Positions 1 to 8,342 of a stretch of DNA of 64,000 bases are shown one piece after another. This DNA is from Euzebya rosea. GTDB taxonomy: Bacteria; Actinomycetota; Nitriliruptoria; Euzebyales; Euzebyaceae. The notes beneath the pieces were generated by a model. The model did no database searches and was not told the origin of the DNA. It saw nothing but the letters and a program-made list of their open reading frames with translations. Position 1 is the stretch's first letter, and each line of letters begins with the position of its first letter. A program made the translations under genes and the position numbers. The stretch is taken from NCBI RefSeq assembly GCF_003073135.1, contig NZ_PGDQ01000005.1, positions 310,001 through 374,000 on the forward strand, written 5' to 3'.

Positions 1-247
1 CCTCGACAGCCCCCACGTGGTCGGCCAGCGCGGCCGCGGACTGCTCCGCGCCCTGCTGCTGGACGCGCCCATCTCGGCCGCGGTGACCGGACATGCGCTC
101 GACCAGCTGCTGGTGGTGAACAATGTCGCCAGCGACGCGGTGCGCCTGGCCCCACCGCTGAACGTCACTCCCGACGAGATCGACGAGGGCCTCCGCAGGC
201 TGGGACACGCCCTGGCCGCGGCCGCCAACGAGAACGGAACCCCCTGA
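1..247 (+). CDS. argD: Acetylornithine aminotransferase, C-terminal end (partial)
   Basis: About 81 C-terminal residues of a PLP-dependent class III aminotransferase; the start lies outside the window. ArgD transaminates N-acetylglutamate semialdehyde to N-acetylornithine in cytoplasmic arginine synthesis. The sequence G-R-G-L-L near the left edge, the small hydrophobic helix ending in L-L-V-V-N and the run V-R-L-A-P-P-L-N-V match the end of the ArgD/class III fold. The identification leans on position, directly upstream of argF and argR. The stop TGA at 245-247 overlaps the ATG of the next gene, so translation is probably coupled. Another class III aminotransferase is possible but unlikely here. 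Confidence 0.8.
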   Translation, partial: LDSPHVVGQRGRGLLRALLLDAPISAAVTGHALDQLLVVNNVASDAVRLAPPLNVTPDEIDEGLRRLGHALAAAANENGTP

Positions 248-633
248 TGGACCGCCCCGCCGACCGCCCCGACCCCGTCGTCCTCGTCGTCGAGGACGAC
301 CGTGCCGTTCGTGACCTCATCGAGGTCCTCTTCGCTGCCGAGGGCATCGACGTCAAGACCGCACGCGACGGGCTCGAGGGCCTGCTCAAGCTGCGGATGC
401 ACCGGCCGGCCGTGGTCGTCCTGGACATCATGATGCCGGACGTGGGTGGCCTGCGGGTCCTCGACGAGCTCGCCGAGGAGCACTCCGACACCCCCGTCAT
501 CGTGGTCACCGGCAAGCCCGAGGCAGCCGACGAGGCCCGCAAGCGGCTGGGCAACGCCAACGTGTTCAACAAGCCCTTCGAGGTCGAGGACCTGCTCCTG
601 CGGGTCCAGCAGATCGTCGGGGGAGAGGGATAG
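247..633 (+). CDS. Receiver-only (CheY-like) response regulator
   Basis: 128 residues containing one REC domain and no output domain. The acidic pocket is E16-D17-D18, the phosphoacceptor is D60 in V-V-L-D-I-M-M-P-D, the conserved Thr lies in V-V-T-G-K near residue 87 and the Lys in N-K-P-F near 110, so it should be phosphorylatable. No histidine kinase is visible in the window. It overlaps the end of argD and stops 4 bases before the start of argF, so it must be co-transcribed with arginine synthesis genes. That is an unusual place for a signalling protein. Its target and kinase cannot be read from sequence. Confidence 0.9.
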   Translation: MDRPADRPDPVVLVVEDDRAVRDLIEVLFAAEGIDVKTARDGLEGLLKLRMHRPAVVVLDIMMPDVGGLRVLDELAEEHSDTPVIVVTGKPEAADEARKRLGNANVFNKPFEVEDLLLRVQQIVGGEG

Positions 634-637
634 CCCC

Positions 638-1588
638 GTGACCGACACCCCGATCCGGCACTTCCTGACCGTCGACGACCTGCAGCCCGAGGAGCTCCTG
701 GCCGTCCTCGACCTGGCCGACGACCTGAAGGCCGAACGGCCGACGCCCGCCAGCCGCGCCTCCAGCACGTGGGGCGACGTGCTGCACGGCAAGTCCGTCG
801 CGCTGATCTTCGAGAAGCCGTCGACCCGGACCCGCGTGTCGTTCGAGGTCGGTGTCCGCGAGCTGGGCGGCCACCCCGTCGTGCTCACCGGCCAGCAGCT
901 GCAGCTCGGGCGCGGCGAGACCGTCGCAGACACCGCACGCGTGCTGTCCCGCTACGTGCACGCCATCGTCCTGCGCACCTTCGGGCAGGATCGGCTGGAG
1001 GACCTCGCCGAAGCCGGCGACATCCCGATCATCAACGCGCTGTCGGACCTGACCCACCCCTGTCAGGCCGTCGCCGACCTGCAGACGATCCGTGAGTACA
1101 AGGGGACCCTGGCGGGCCTCAAGCTGGTCTACCTCGGTGATGGCAACAACATGGCCCACTCGCTGCTGAAGGCCGGGGCCATGACGGGCATGCACGTCGT
1201 CATCGGGCATCCGGAGGGGTACGCGCCGAACGCCCAGATCGTCGACGAGGCCCGGACGCTCGCGGAGTTCAGCGGCGGGGCCGTCACCATCACGACCGAC
1301 CCCGAGGCCGCCTGCGTCGACGCCGACGTGCTGTACACCGACGTCTGGGCATCCATGGGCCAGGAGTCGGAGTCCGAGGAGCGGGCCGAGCTGTTCAAGC
1401 CCTACCAGCTGAACGCCAGCGCCATGGCGGCGGCCCGCCCCGACGCCATCGTCATGCACTGCCTGCCCGCCCACCGCGGCGAGGAGATCACGACGGAGGC
1501 CATCGACGGCGAGGCCAGCGTGGTGTTCAGCCAGGCCGAGAACCGCCTGCACGCCCAGAAGGCGCTGCTGATCACGCTGCTGACCTGA
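638..1588 (+). CDS. argF: Ornithine carbamoyltransferase
   Basis: 316 residues, the usual length for OTCase. The enzyme makes citrulline from ornithine and carbamoyl phosphate in the cytoplasm. The carbamoyl-phosphate motif S-T-R-T-R is at residues 62-66, H-P-C-Q is in the middle, and the ornithine loop H-C-L-P-A-H-R begins at 274. I chose GTG 638 because it gives the normal N-terminus and begins 4 bases after the response regulator stop; the frame is open further upstream but that extension overlaps real coding sequence. It is followed 16 bases later by argR. Confidence 0.97.
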   Translation: MTDTPIRHFLTVDDLQPEELLAVLDLADDLKAERPTPASRASSTWGDVLHGKSVALIFEKPSTRTRVSFEVGVRELGGHPVVLTGQQLQLGRGETVADTARVLSRYVHAIVLRTFGQDRLEDLAEAGDIPIINALSDLTHPCQAVADLQTIREYKGTLAGLKLVYLGDGNNMAHSLLKAGAMTGMHVVIGHPEGYAPNAQIVDEARTLAEFSGGAVTITTDPEAACVDADVLYTDVWASMGQESESEERAELFKPYQLNASAMAAARPDAIVMHCLPAHRGEEITTEAIDGEASVVFSQAENRLHAQKALLITLLT

Positions 1589-1604
1589 CCCGGCCACCCA
1601 TCCC

Positions 1605-2108
1605 ATGACCGACCGCACCCAACGGCAGGACCTGATCGCCCAGCTCGTCGCGACCTACGAGATCGCCTCGCAGGGCGAGCTCGTCGAGCTGCTGTCGCGA
1701 CACGGGGTCGAGGTCAACCAGGCGACGGTCTCGCGTGACCTCGAGCAGCTCGGCATCGGCAAGCAACGCGGCGCCGACGGCACCCTTGCCTACGCCGGCA
1801 CCGAACGGCAGGGCCTCGCCCAGCTGATGCGCCAGTTCGTCACCGCCATCGACGCCAGCGGCAACCTGGCGGTCCTCAAGACCCCTCCTGGCGCCGCCGC
1901 CACGGTCGCCAGCGCCATCGACATGGCCGACGTGGCCGGCACGCTCGCGACGCTCCAGGGCGACGACACCGTGCTCGTCGTCGCCCGTGAACCCGCGACC
2001 GGCCACGACGTCGCCGAGACCCTGCGCGCCATCAAGACCCCGACGCTTCCCGCGCGGCGCGTCACCGGCGACGAGGAACCCGCAGACGTCGGCCGGGCCC
2101 AGCCGTGA
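1605..2108 (+). CDS. argR: Arginine repressor ArgR
   Basis: 167 residues. The N-terminal winged-helix DNA-binding domain contains the recognition region around V-N-Q-A-T-V-S-R-D-L. A C-terminal oligomerisation and arginine-binding domain follows, with G-A-A-A-T-V-A-S-A-I-D near residue 105. ArgR hexamers loaded with arginine repress arginine biosynthesis operons, so this gene probably controls its own operon; the operator would lie upstream of the window. The C-terminus is about 15 residues longer than usual and polar. Its stop overlaps the GTG of the following lipoprotein gene. Confidence 0.95.
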   Translation: MTDRTQRQDLIAQLVATYEIASQGELVELLSRHGVEVNQATVSRDLEQLGIGKQRGADGTLAYAGTERQGLAQLMRQFVTAIDASGNLAVLKTPPGAAATVASAIDMADVAGTLATLQGDDTVLVVAREPATGHDVAETLRAIKTPTLPARRVTGDEEPADVGRAQP

Positions 2109-2674
2109 GCCGCGTCCATCCTGTCGTGGGCCGCCTGGTGGCCGCCACGACCCTCCTCCTCGTCGTGGCATGCGGTGCGTCCGAGGACGACCCCGCGGTC
2201 TTCCAGACGCTGCCCGAGGTCGTGCCGACCGCGACCGCCGACGAGGTCGTGCCCGCCTCACCCGATGCCGCCGCGACCCGAGAGGCGTCGGAACCCACCG
2301 CGTCATCGGCGCCGTCCACGACACCCTCGCCCCCGCCGAGCCCGACCAGCCCGGCGGCCGACGGGCAGCCGGTTGCGCCGTCGGACCCCGCCGACATCGC
2401 CCGCGAGCTGGGGCTGGACGGCATGATCGACCTCATCGGGCAGGACCCCGAGGCCGCGGGCGAACGCGGCGAGGACCTGCTGCACGAGCTCGAGCGGGTC
2501 CGCGACAAACCCGACCGCAAGCGGATCGAGCGTGCGCTGGACCGCCTGCGCGAGTGGGACGACGACGGCGACATCCACCCCGAGGTCGCCGACGCGGCCC
2601 GTGTGGTGCTGACCGAGATCCAACCCCGGAACGACGACGACACCGACGACGAGGACGACGACGATGACGACTGA
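2105..2674 (+). CDS. Putative lipoprotein with acidic C-terminal tail
   Basis: 189 residues, family not recognised. The N-terminus is a lipoprotein signal with lipobox V-V-A-C and lipidated Cys23, so the product is probably anchored outside the cytoplasmic membrane. Residues 25-95 are Pro/Thr/Ser/Ala-rich and probably unstructured. Residues 100-175 look helical and charged, and the protein ends in a run of Asp and Glu. GTG 2105 overlaps the argR stop and the C-terminus overlaps argH by 11 bases, so it is translated as part of the arginine operon. The Asp tail is encoded by GAC/GAT repeats that also carry the argH start. Confidence 0.75.
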   Translation: MSRVHPVVGRLVAATTLLLVVACGASEDDPAVFQTLPEVVPTATADEVVPASPDAAATREASEPTASSAPSTTPSPPPSPTSPAADGQPVAPSDPADIARELGLDGMIDLIGQDPEAAGERGEDLLHELERVRDKPDRKRIERALDRLREWDDDGDIHPEVADAARVVLTEIQPRNDDDTDDEDDDDDD

Positions 2675-4082
2675 CGGCAGCGGCACCACCGGCACGACCG
2701 GGGAGGGGCGCCTGTGGGGCGGGCGCTTCGCCAGCGGTCCCGACCGGGCCGCATGGGACCTCGGCCGGTCGATCCACTTCGACGCACGCCTGTGGCCCTA
2801 CGACCTCTCCGGATCCCGCGCCCACGCCGACGAGCTCCGTCGCCTCGACCTGGTCACCGACGACGACCACGCCGACATCGTCACGGCCCTCGCCACGATC
2901 GAGGAGGAGTTCACCAGCGGCACCTTCGCCTTCCTCGACGACGACGAGGACCTGCACGGCGCGGTCGAACGGCGGCTGATCGAGCTGTGCGGCGAGGCAG
3001 GCGGCCGACTGCGGGCCGGGCGCAGCCGCAACGACCAGATCGTCGGTGACCTCCGGCTGTACCTGGCCGACACCATCCCGGTGCTGACCGAACACCTGCG
3101 CGGCATCCAGGCCGTCCTTGCCGACCAGGCCGAAGGTGCGGTGGACTGGATCGCGCCGGGCTTCACCCACCTCCAGCGCGCCCAGCCCGTCACGCTCGCC
3201 CACCACCTGCTGGCCCACGCGTGGGCGCTGGATCGCGACATCGCCCGGCTCGCCGACTGCCGCATGCGGCTGCTGGACTTCTCCCCGCTCGGCTCCGGCG
3301 CGATGGCCGGCCTGACCCTCCCCCTGGACCCGCAGCGCTACGCCGACGCCCTCGGCTACACCGGCGTCGGCCCCAACTCCATGGACACCGTCGCCGACCG
3401 CGATTTCGCCGTGGAGTTCCTGTCGGCCACCGCGATGCTGGGCGTGCACCTCTCCCGCCTCTGCGAGGAGGTGGTCCTGTGGGCCAGCACCGAGTTCGGG
3501 TGGTGCCGGGTCGGCGACGCCTTCTCGACCGGATCCAGCATCATGCCGCAGAAGCGCAACCCCGACGTGGCCGAGCTGGTCCGCGGCAAGACCGGGCGGC
3601 TGATCGGCAGCCTCGTCACCCTGCTGGTGACCCTCAAGGGCCTGCCGCTGACCTACAACCGTGACCTGCAGGAGGACAAGGAGCCCGTCTTCGACGCCGT
3701 CGACACGCTGATGCTCGCCCTCCCCGCCGTCGCCGGGATGATGGCCAGCCTCGTGTTCGACCGCGAGCGCCTGGCCGGCACCGCCGCCGGCGGGTTCTCC
3801 CTCGCCACCGACGTCGCCGAAGCGCTGGTCGTCGCCGGCGTCCCCTTCCGCAGCGCCCACGAACGGGTCGGCGAGCTGGTCGCCACCTGCGAGGGACGCG
3901 GCATCGACATCACCGACCTGACCCCCGACGAGCTCGTCGGCACCATGCCCGAGCTGGACGCCGACCAGGTCAGCAGCCTGCTGGACCCGATGGGCGCCGT
4001 CCACCGTCGGTCGGCCGTCCAGGGTCCCGCCCCCGCCGCGGTCGAACGGCAGCTCGCCAGCCTCCGCGAACGCCTCGGCTGA
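2664..4082 (+). CDS. argH: Argininosuccinate lyase
   Basis: 472 residues, normal for ArgH. It cleaves argininosuccinate to arginine and fumarate, the last step of the pathway. After a Gly/Thr-rich leader of about 15 residues comes L-W-G-G-R-F, typical of the family. The fumarase/lyase superfamily signature G-S-S-I-M-P-Q-K-R-N-P is near residue 290, and S-R-N-D-Q and T-H-L-Q-R-A-Q-P are also present. ATG 2664 lies inside the acidic tail of the preceding lipoprotein gene. argG is not next to it, so it must be encoded elsewhere. Confidence 0.97.
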   Translation: MTTDGSGTTGTTGEGRLWGGRFASGPDRAAWDLGRSIHFDARLWPYDLSGSRAHADELRRLDLVTDDDHADIVTALATIEEEFTSGTFAFLDDDEDLHGAVERRLIELCGEAGGRLRAGRSRNDQIVGDLRLYLADTIPVLTEHLRGIQAVLADQAEGAVDWIAPGFTHLQRAQPVTLAHHLLAHAWALDRDIARLADCRMRLLDFSPLGSGAMAGLTLPLDPQRYADALGYTGVGPNSMDTVADRDFAVEFLSATAMLGVHLSRLCEEVVLWASTEFGWCRVGDAFSTGSSIMPQKRNPDVAELVRGKTGRLIGSLVTLLVTLKGLPLTYNRDLQEDKEPVFDAVDTLMLALPAVAGMMASLVFDRERLAGTAAGGFSLATDVAEALVVAGVPFRSAHERVGELVATCEGRGIDITDLTPDELVGTMPELDADQVSSLLDPMGAVHRRSAVQGPAPAAVERQLASLRERLG

Positions 4083-4089
4083 GGCACCC

Positions 4090-5292
4090 GTGGGGGGACA
4101 GCGACACGTCGACGACGACGAGCGACGGGCCAGGCTGGTCGACCGCCACCACCTCGGACGCACGGCAGCCGACATCGAGGGGTGCGTGGCCGACCTGGTC
4201 ATGCTGCACTCCAGCGACCCGACCACGCCGTTCCTGTCGCTCTGGGCCCGCGTGCCCGACGTCACCCGGAGCGACATCACCGACGCGCTGTACGACCGCC
4301 GGTCGTTGTGGCGCCTGCACACCATCCGCCGGACGATCTGGGTGGTGCCGCGCACGTTCGGGCCCACCGCGCTGGGCGGGGGAACCGTGCCGGTCGCCGC
4401 GGCGGACCGACGGAAGCTGCTGGCGTTCGTCACCGCCTCCGACGTCCACCCCGACCCCGAAGGATGGCTCGCCGGGCTGGCCGAGGAGGTCCTCCGGGTC
4501 CTGGACGGCGCCGCCCCGATGACAACAGCCGAACTGGGACAGGCCATCCCCGAGCTGCGAACACCGATCACCCTCGGGTCGGGCAAGTGGGTGCAGCAGC
4601 AGCCGGTCGGCTCCCGGTTGCTGTACCTGATGGCGATGGACGGCCTGATCGTCCGGGGCCGTCCCCTCGGGTCGTGGCGGGCCAGCCAGTACCGCTGGAG
4701 CCGCACCGAGCAGTGGTTCGACGAGCCCCTCGACGGCCTGCTCGCCGCCCCGGAGGTGTCCGCCCGCGCCGACCTCCTGCGTGCCTACCTCGCCCGGTTC
4801 GGACCGGCCACCACCGACGACATCCGCTGGTGGACCGGCTGGACCAAGCGCAGCGCCGTCGCGGCCCTCGACGACGTCGCGGCGGTCGTGGTGTCCCTCG
4901 ACGGCGGCGCAGAGGGATGGCTCCTGCCCGAGGACGTTCGCCCCGCGCCGGCCGTCGACCGGCCCGTCGTGACCCTCCTCCCTGCCATGGACCCGACGCC
5001 GATGGGATGGAAGGAACGCGGGTGGTACCTGGGGGAGTGGGCCGTGTTCGGCGGGCCGCTGTTCGACCGCAACGGCAACGTCGGCCCGACCGTGTGGCTG
5101 GACGGCCGGGTCGTGGGCGGCTGGGCGCAGCAGGCGGATGGACGGGTGGTCACCCGGCTGCTGGCCGACATCGGTCATGATGGGTCGGACGCGGTCGCCG
5201 TCGAAGCCGAACGGCTGACCACGTGGCTACGGGGCCATGTGGTGATCCCGCGCTTCCGCACGCCCCTGGAGAAGGAGATGGCCCTTGGCTGA
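4090..5292 (+). CDS. Winged-helix DNA-binding protein (HTH_42/AlkZ-like)
   Basis: 400 residues resembling the winged helix DNA-binding family (PF06224), which includes the AlkZ DNA glycosylases and is common in actinobacteria. Visible family features are R-L-V-D-R-H-H-L near the start, L-H-S-S-D-P-T-T-P-F-L-S-L-W-A-R, the tandem D-A-L-Y-D-R-R-S-L-W-R-L-H-T and a C-terminal V-V-G-G-W. Members have repeated winged helices; some excise alkylated or crosslinked bases. The start is GTG 4090, 7 bases after argH. A repair role fits PolX and the glycosylase gene 1-3 kb downstream, but it is inferred. Confidence 0.75.
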   Translation: MGGQRHVDDDERRARLVDRHHLGRTAADIEGCVADLVMLHSSDPTTPFLSLWARVPDVTRSDITDALYDRRSLWRLHTIRRTIWVVPRTFGPTALGGGTVPVAAADRRKLLAFVTASDVHPDPEGWLAGLAEEVLRVLDGAAPMTTAELGQAIPELRTPITLGSGKWVQQQPVGSRLLYLMAMDGLIVRGRPLGSWRASQYRWSRTEQWFDEPLDGLLAAPEVSARADLLRAYLARFGPATTDDIRWWTGWTKRSAVAALDDVAAVVVSLDGGAEGWLLPEDVRPAPAVDRPVVTLLPAMDPTPMGWKERGWYLGEWAVFGGPLFDRNGNVGPTVWLDGRVVGGWAQQADGRVVTRLLADIGHDGSDAVAVEAERLTTWLRGHVVIPRFRTPLEKEMALG

Positions 5293-5749
5293 GGTCCACG
5301 CCAGCGCCCGGATCGACATCGACGCCGCACCCGAGACGGTCTGGGACGTCCTGACCGACCTCGAGGCCTTCCCGACGTGGTCGAGGATCCACGAGGAGGT
5401 CCGCATCGAGAGCCACAACGACGAGGGCTGGCCCGAGCGGGTCTGGATGAAGATGTCGGTGGTCGGGATCCGCGACGAACAGGTCGTGGACCACTCCTGG
5501 ACCGACGACTCCGTCAGCTGGGAGCTCGTCAGCGGCGGCGTGCAGCGGGCACAGCGCGGGACCTACACGATCATCCCGACCGAGACCGGCTGCACGGCCG
5601 AGCTGGAGGGCATGGTCGACCTGATCATCCCGCTGCCCAAGCTGGTCATCAAGCAGGGGCAGAAGCTCGTGATGTCGATCGCCACCAAGGGCATCAAGGC
5701 CGAGGCGGAGAAGCGGCAGAAGCGCATCGACGCCGGCGAGGTTGTCTGA
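5285..5749 (+). CDS. SRPBCC-family (START/polyketide cyclase-like) protein
   Basis: 154 residues. The opening pattern I-D-I-D-A-A-P-E-T-V-W-D-V-L-T-D-L-E-A-F-P-T-W is characteristic of SRPBCC helix-grip proteins, which bind hydrophobic ligands in a deep cavity. No catalytic residue can be assigned, and members are often lipid or polyketide binding proteins or simply uncharacterised. TTG 5285 overlaps the stop of the preceding gene, so coupled translation is likely. The C-terminal 30 residues form a Lys/Glu-rich helix. Confidence 0.85.
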   Translation: MAEVHASARIDIDAAPETVWDVLTDLEAFPTWSRIHEEVRIESHNDEGWPERVWMKMSVVGIRDEQVVDHSWTDDSVSWELVSGGVQRAQRGTYTIIPTETGCTAELEGMVDLIIPLPKLVIKQGQKLVMSIATKGIKAEAEKRQKRIDAGEVV

Positions 5750-5781
5750 GCCGACGCGGCCCCGTCGATAGCATCCCCCGC

Positions 5782-6162
5782 ATGGCACCCAGCATCGAGG
5801 TTCAGCTGCTCGCCCGGATCGACGAGCTCGCACGGCGTGAGGGCCTGCTCGTCGCCGAGACCGGCAAGGCCCGCATCTACCGTGACCGGGTCGGTGGCAC
5901 CGTGGCCTGGCTGCCCCACGGCAAGCAGCGCGTCGAGCTGACCCTCATCCAGATCCGCATGCAGGACGAGGCACGCGCCAACCGGCTCCACGGCCTGCTC
6001 GTCCAGACCTGCGACCGCACCACCGCCGACATCCCCTCCAACGACCTCGGGCTGGACGCGTCGCTGGCGGTCCAGTACTGGTCACGGCTGGAACGCGAGT
6101 TCTTCCCCGCCTACCTGCACGCCCACCGCGACGTGCAGTCGTCGACCAACCGACCGGGTTAG
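5782..6162 (+). CDS. Conserved hypothetical protein (126 aa)
   Basis: 126 residues, mixed alpha/beta, cytoplasmic, no known family recognised. It contains R-I-D-E-L-A-R-R-E-G and a Tyr/Trp-rich C-terminal part ending near E-R-E-F-F-P-A-Y. I start at ATG 5782; the frame is open upstream but only as a shadow of the SRPBCC gene. A TAGCAT box at 5769-5774 lies 7 bases before the ATG with no Shine-Dalgarno, suggesting a leaderless transcript. It ends overlapping the stop of the convergent gene at 6159. Confidence 0.7.
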   Translation: MAPSIEVQLLARIDELARREGLLVAETGKARIYRDRVGGTVAWLPHGKQRVELTLIQIRMQDEARANRLHGLLVQTCDRTTADIPSNDLGLDASLAVQYWSRLEREFFPAYLHAHRDVQSSTNRPG

Positions 6163-6518
6163 GACCCCTCGGCGTCGGGCTGGGCCACCTCGACGACCTC
6201 CACCGACGGCTCGATCGCGAAGGCCCCGACGTCCATGCCCTGCTCCTCCAGCGCGGCGCGGGCGTTGGTGCGGAGCACCGGGTCGACCAGCGCGGCAACC
6301 CACCTGGTCATGGAGTCCTCGCCCAGGCCGTGCGGCACGTCGAGCCGGACGGTGATGGTGGCCTCCACGGTCCCGGTCGGCAGGGGCTGGCAGCGCGCGG
6401 ACGGCACCACGATCATCTGCCGGTCGCCGGGATTGAACACGGTGACCGTGCCGTCGGGGTCGAGCTTGGCGACGATGCCGACGACGCCTTCGGCGCGGGC
6501 CCAAGATCCGATCTTCAT
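6159..6518 (-). CDS. Conserved hypothetical protein (119 aa)
   Basis: 119 residues, family not recognised. The first 45 residues look like a small beta barrel (M-K-I-G-S-W-A-R-A-E-G-V-V-G-I-V-A-K-L-D-P-D-G), resembling SH3-like or KOW-type folds. The remainder is acidic and helical. The frame is open for 1.7 kb further upstream but only as the antisense shadow of polX, so ATG 6516-6518 is used. It converges with the gene ending at 6162; the two stop codons overlap. Confidence 0.6.
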   Translation of the reverse strand: MKIGSWARAEGVVGIVAKLDPDGTVTVFNPGDRQMIVVPSARCQPLPTGTVEATITVRLDVPHGLGEDSMTRWVAALVDPVLRTNARAALEEQGMDVGAFAIEPSVEVVEVAQPDAEGS

Positions 6519-6590
6519 GTCTCGCAGTCTTGCAGGGCGGGCCGACCGGCACAGCAGCCGGTGTCGCACGCGGGTCGTAGGCTGCGCGCC

Positions 6591-8342
6591 ATGGCTTGGG
6601 TCAACGAGGAGCTGCACCGCCGGTTCGCCGAGATCGCGACGCTGCTGAAGATCAGCGGCGCCGATCGTTTCCGTGTCCGCGCCTACGAACGCGCCGCCGA
6701 CGCCGTCGGTGCCGCGTCGGTGGACCTCGGCACCCTCGACGACGCGGCCCTGGCCGACGTCAAGGGCATCGGCGCGTCGACGGCCAAGAAGATCCGCGAG
6801 TACCTGGACTCCGGCACCATCGGCATGCTGGAGGACCTCCGCGAGAAGGTCCCGGCCGGGGTGGTCGAGCTGACGCGGGTCCCGGGACTCGGTCCCAAGA
6901 CCGCCGTGCTGATGCACGAGTCCCTCGGCATCGACTCCATCGAGGCGCTGACGGCGGCCATGGACGACGGCCGGGTGGCAGGACTGCCAGGGCTCGGCGC
7001 CAAGACGGTCGCCAACCTCAAGGAGTCGCTGCGCCGGATGGGCAGCAAGGACACCGACCGTGTCCCGGCCGCCGACGCGATCGCGCTGGCCGAGGAGGTC
7101 TGCGCAAGGCTGCGGGCACGCGACGACGTCCAGCAGGTCGACTACGCCGGCTCGCTGCGCCGCATGCGCGACACGATCGGCGACATCGACGTGCTGGTCG
7201 CAAGCGACGCCGACCCGGGGCCGATCCACGAGGCGTTCCGCGGCTACGACCTGGTCCAGTCCGTGATCGCGGCCGGCGAGAAGAAGTCCTCGGTCATCAC
7301 GGTCCGCGGGATCCAGGTCGACCTGCGCGTCGTCGAACCCGACGCATGGGGCGCTGCCCTGCAGTACTTCACCGGGTCGAAGGCCCACAACGTCCGTGTC
7401 CGGGAGCGGGCCGTGCGCCGTGGCCTGCTGCTCAACGAGTACGGCATCTGGACGCGGACCGAGGAGGGCACGCAGGGCGAGCGCGTCGCGAGCCGAACGG
7501 AGGCCGACGTGTACGCCGCCGTCGACCTGGCGTGGGTGCCACCGACCATGCGGGAGGACACCGGCGAGGTCGACGCCGCGATCGACGGCACCCTGCCCGC
7601 GGTCGTGACGCTCGACGACATCACCGGCGACCTGCACGGCCACTCCGACTGGTCCGGCGACGGCAAGGCCACGCTGGAGGAGATGCTCGACCGAGCCGCG
7701 GACAAGGGCTACGCCTACTGGGCGGTGACCGACCACGCCGAGGACCTCTCGATGAACGGCCTGTCCCGCCAGCAGGTGCTCGACCGCAGGGCCGCCATCC
7801 GGGCGCTCCGGGATCGCTACGAGATGGCGATCCTCGACGCGTCGGAGCTCAACATCGGGCTGGAGGGGGGGTTGGACTACGACCCCGACTTCCTGCTGGA
7901 GTTCGACTGGACCGTCGCCAGCGTGCACTCGGGCCTCGAACGCGACAGCGCCGCCCAGACCGCACGGATCATGGCCGCCATCGAGTCGCCCGCCGTCAAC
8001 GCCATCGGACACCTGACCGGCCGCAAGCTGGGCAAGCGCCCCGGCTTCGAGGTCGACCTGGCTGCCATCCTCGAGGCGTGCCGCGAGACGGGCACGGCGC
8101 TGGAGGTCAACGCCTCGCCGCGCCGGCTGGACCTGTCGGGTGAGATGGTCCGGCGGGCGGTCGAGGCCGGCGTCACCCTCACCATCTCCTGCGACGCGCA
8201 CTCCGTCGGTGACCTCGACGCCATGCGGTACGGCGTGTGGACCGCGCAGCGCGGCTGGGCCACGCCGTCGGACGTGCTGAACACCGGCACGCTGGAGCAG
8301 CTGCGGGCGTTCGTGGCCGCCAAGCGCGACCGGCTGGGATGA
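6591..8342 (+). CDS. polX: DNA polymerase/3'-5' exonuclease PolX
   Basis: 583 residues, standard bacterial PolX length. In order: N-terminal helix-hairpin-helix region (L-A-D-V-K-G-I-G near 60, L-T-R-V-P-G-L-G near 100), a family X nucleotidyltransferase domain with catalytic G-D-I-D-V-L-V near 200, and a C-terminal PHP domain starting D-L-H-G-H-S-D-W-S near 347 with further His/Asp metal ligands (T-D-H-A, S-V-H-S, D-A-H-S). PolX fills short gaps in base excision repair and the PHP domain trims 3' ends. TAGGCT at 6578-6583 lies 7 bases before the ATG, so the mRNA is probably leaderless. It overlaps the next glycosylase gene by 4 bases. Confidence 0.96.
   Translation: MAWVNEELHRRFAEIATLLKISGADRFRVRAYERAADAVGAASVDLGTLDDAALADVKGIGASTAKKIREYLDSGTIGMLEDLREKVPAGVVELTRVPGLGPKTAVLMHESLGIDSIEALTAAMDDGRVAGLPGLGAKTVANLKESLRRMGSKDTDRVPAADAIALAEEVCARLRARDDVQQVDYAGSLRRMRDTIGDIDVLVASDADPGPIHEAFRGYDLVQSVIAAGEKKSSVITVRGIQVDLRVVEPDAWGAALQYFTGSKAHNVRVRERAVRRGLLLNEYGIWTRTEEGTQGERVASRTEADVYAAVDLAWVPPTMREDTGEVDAAIDGTLPAVVTLDDITGDLHGHSDWSGDGKATLEEMLDRAADKGYAYWAVTDHAEDLSMNGLSRQQVLDRRAAIRALRDRYEMAILDASELNIGLEGGLDYDPDFLLEFDWTVASVHSGLERDSAAQTARIMAAIESPAVNAIGHLTGRKLGKRPGFEVDLAAILEACRETGTALEVNASPRRLDLSGEMVRRAVEAGVTLTISCDAHSVGDLDAMRYGVWTAQRGWATPSDVLNTGTLEQLRAFVAAKRDRLG

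Noticed and set aside
2433-4706. 757-residue minus-strand ORF opposite argH
   Set aside because: Shadow of argH and the following gene; no start signal or motif.
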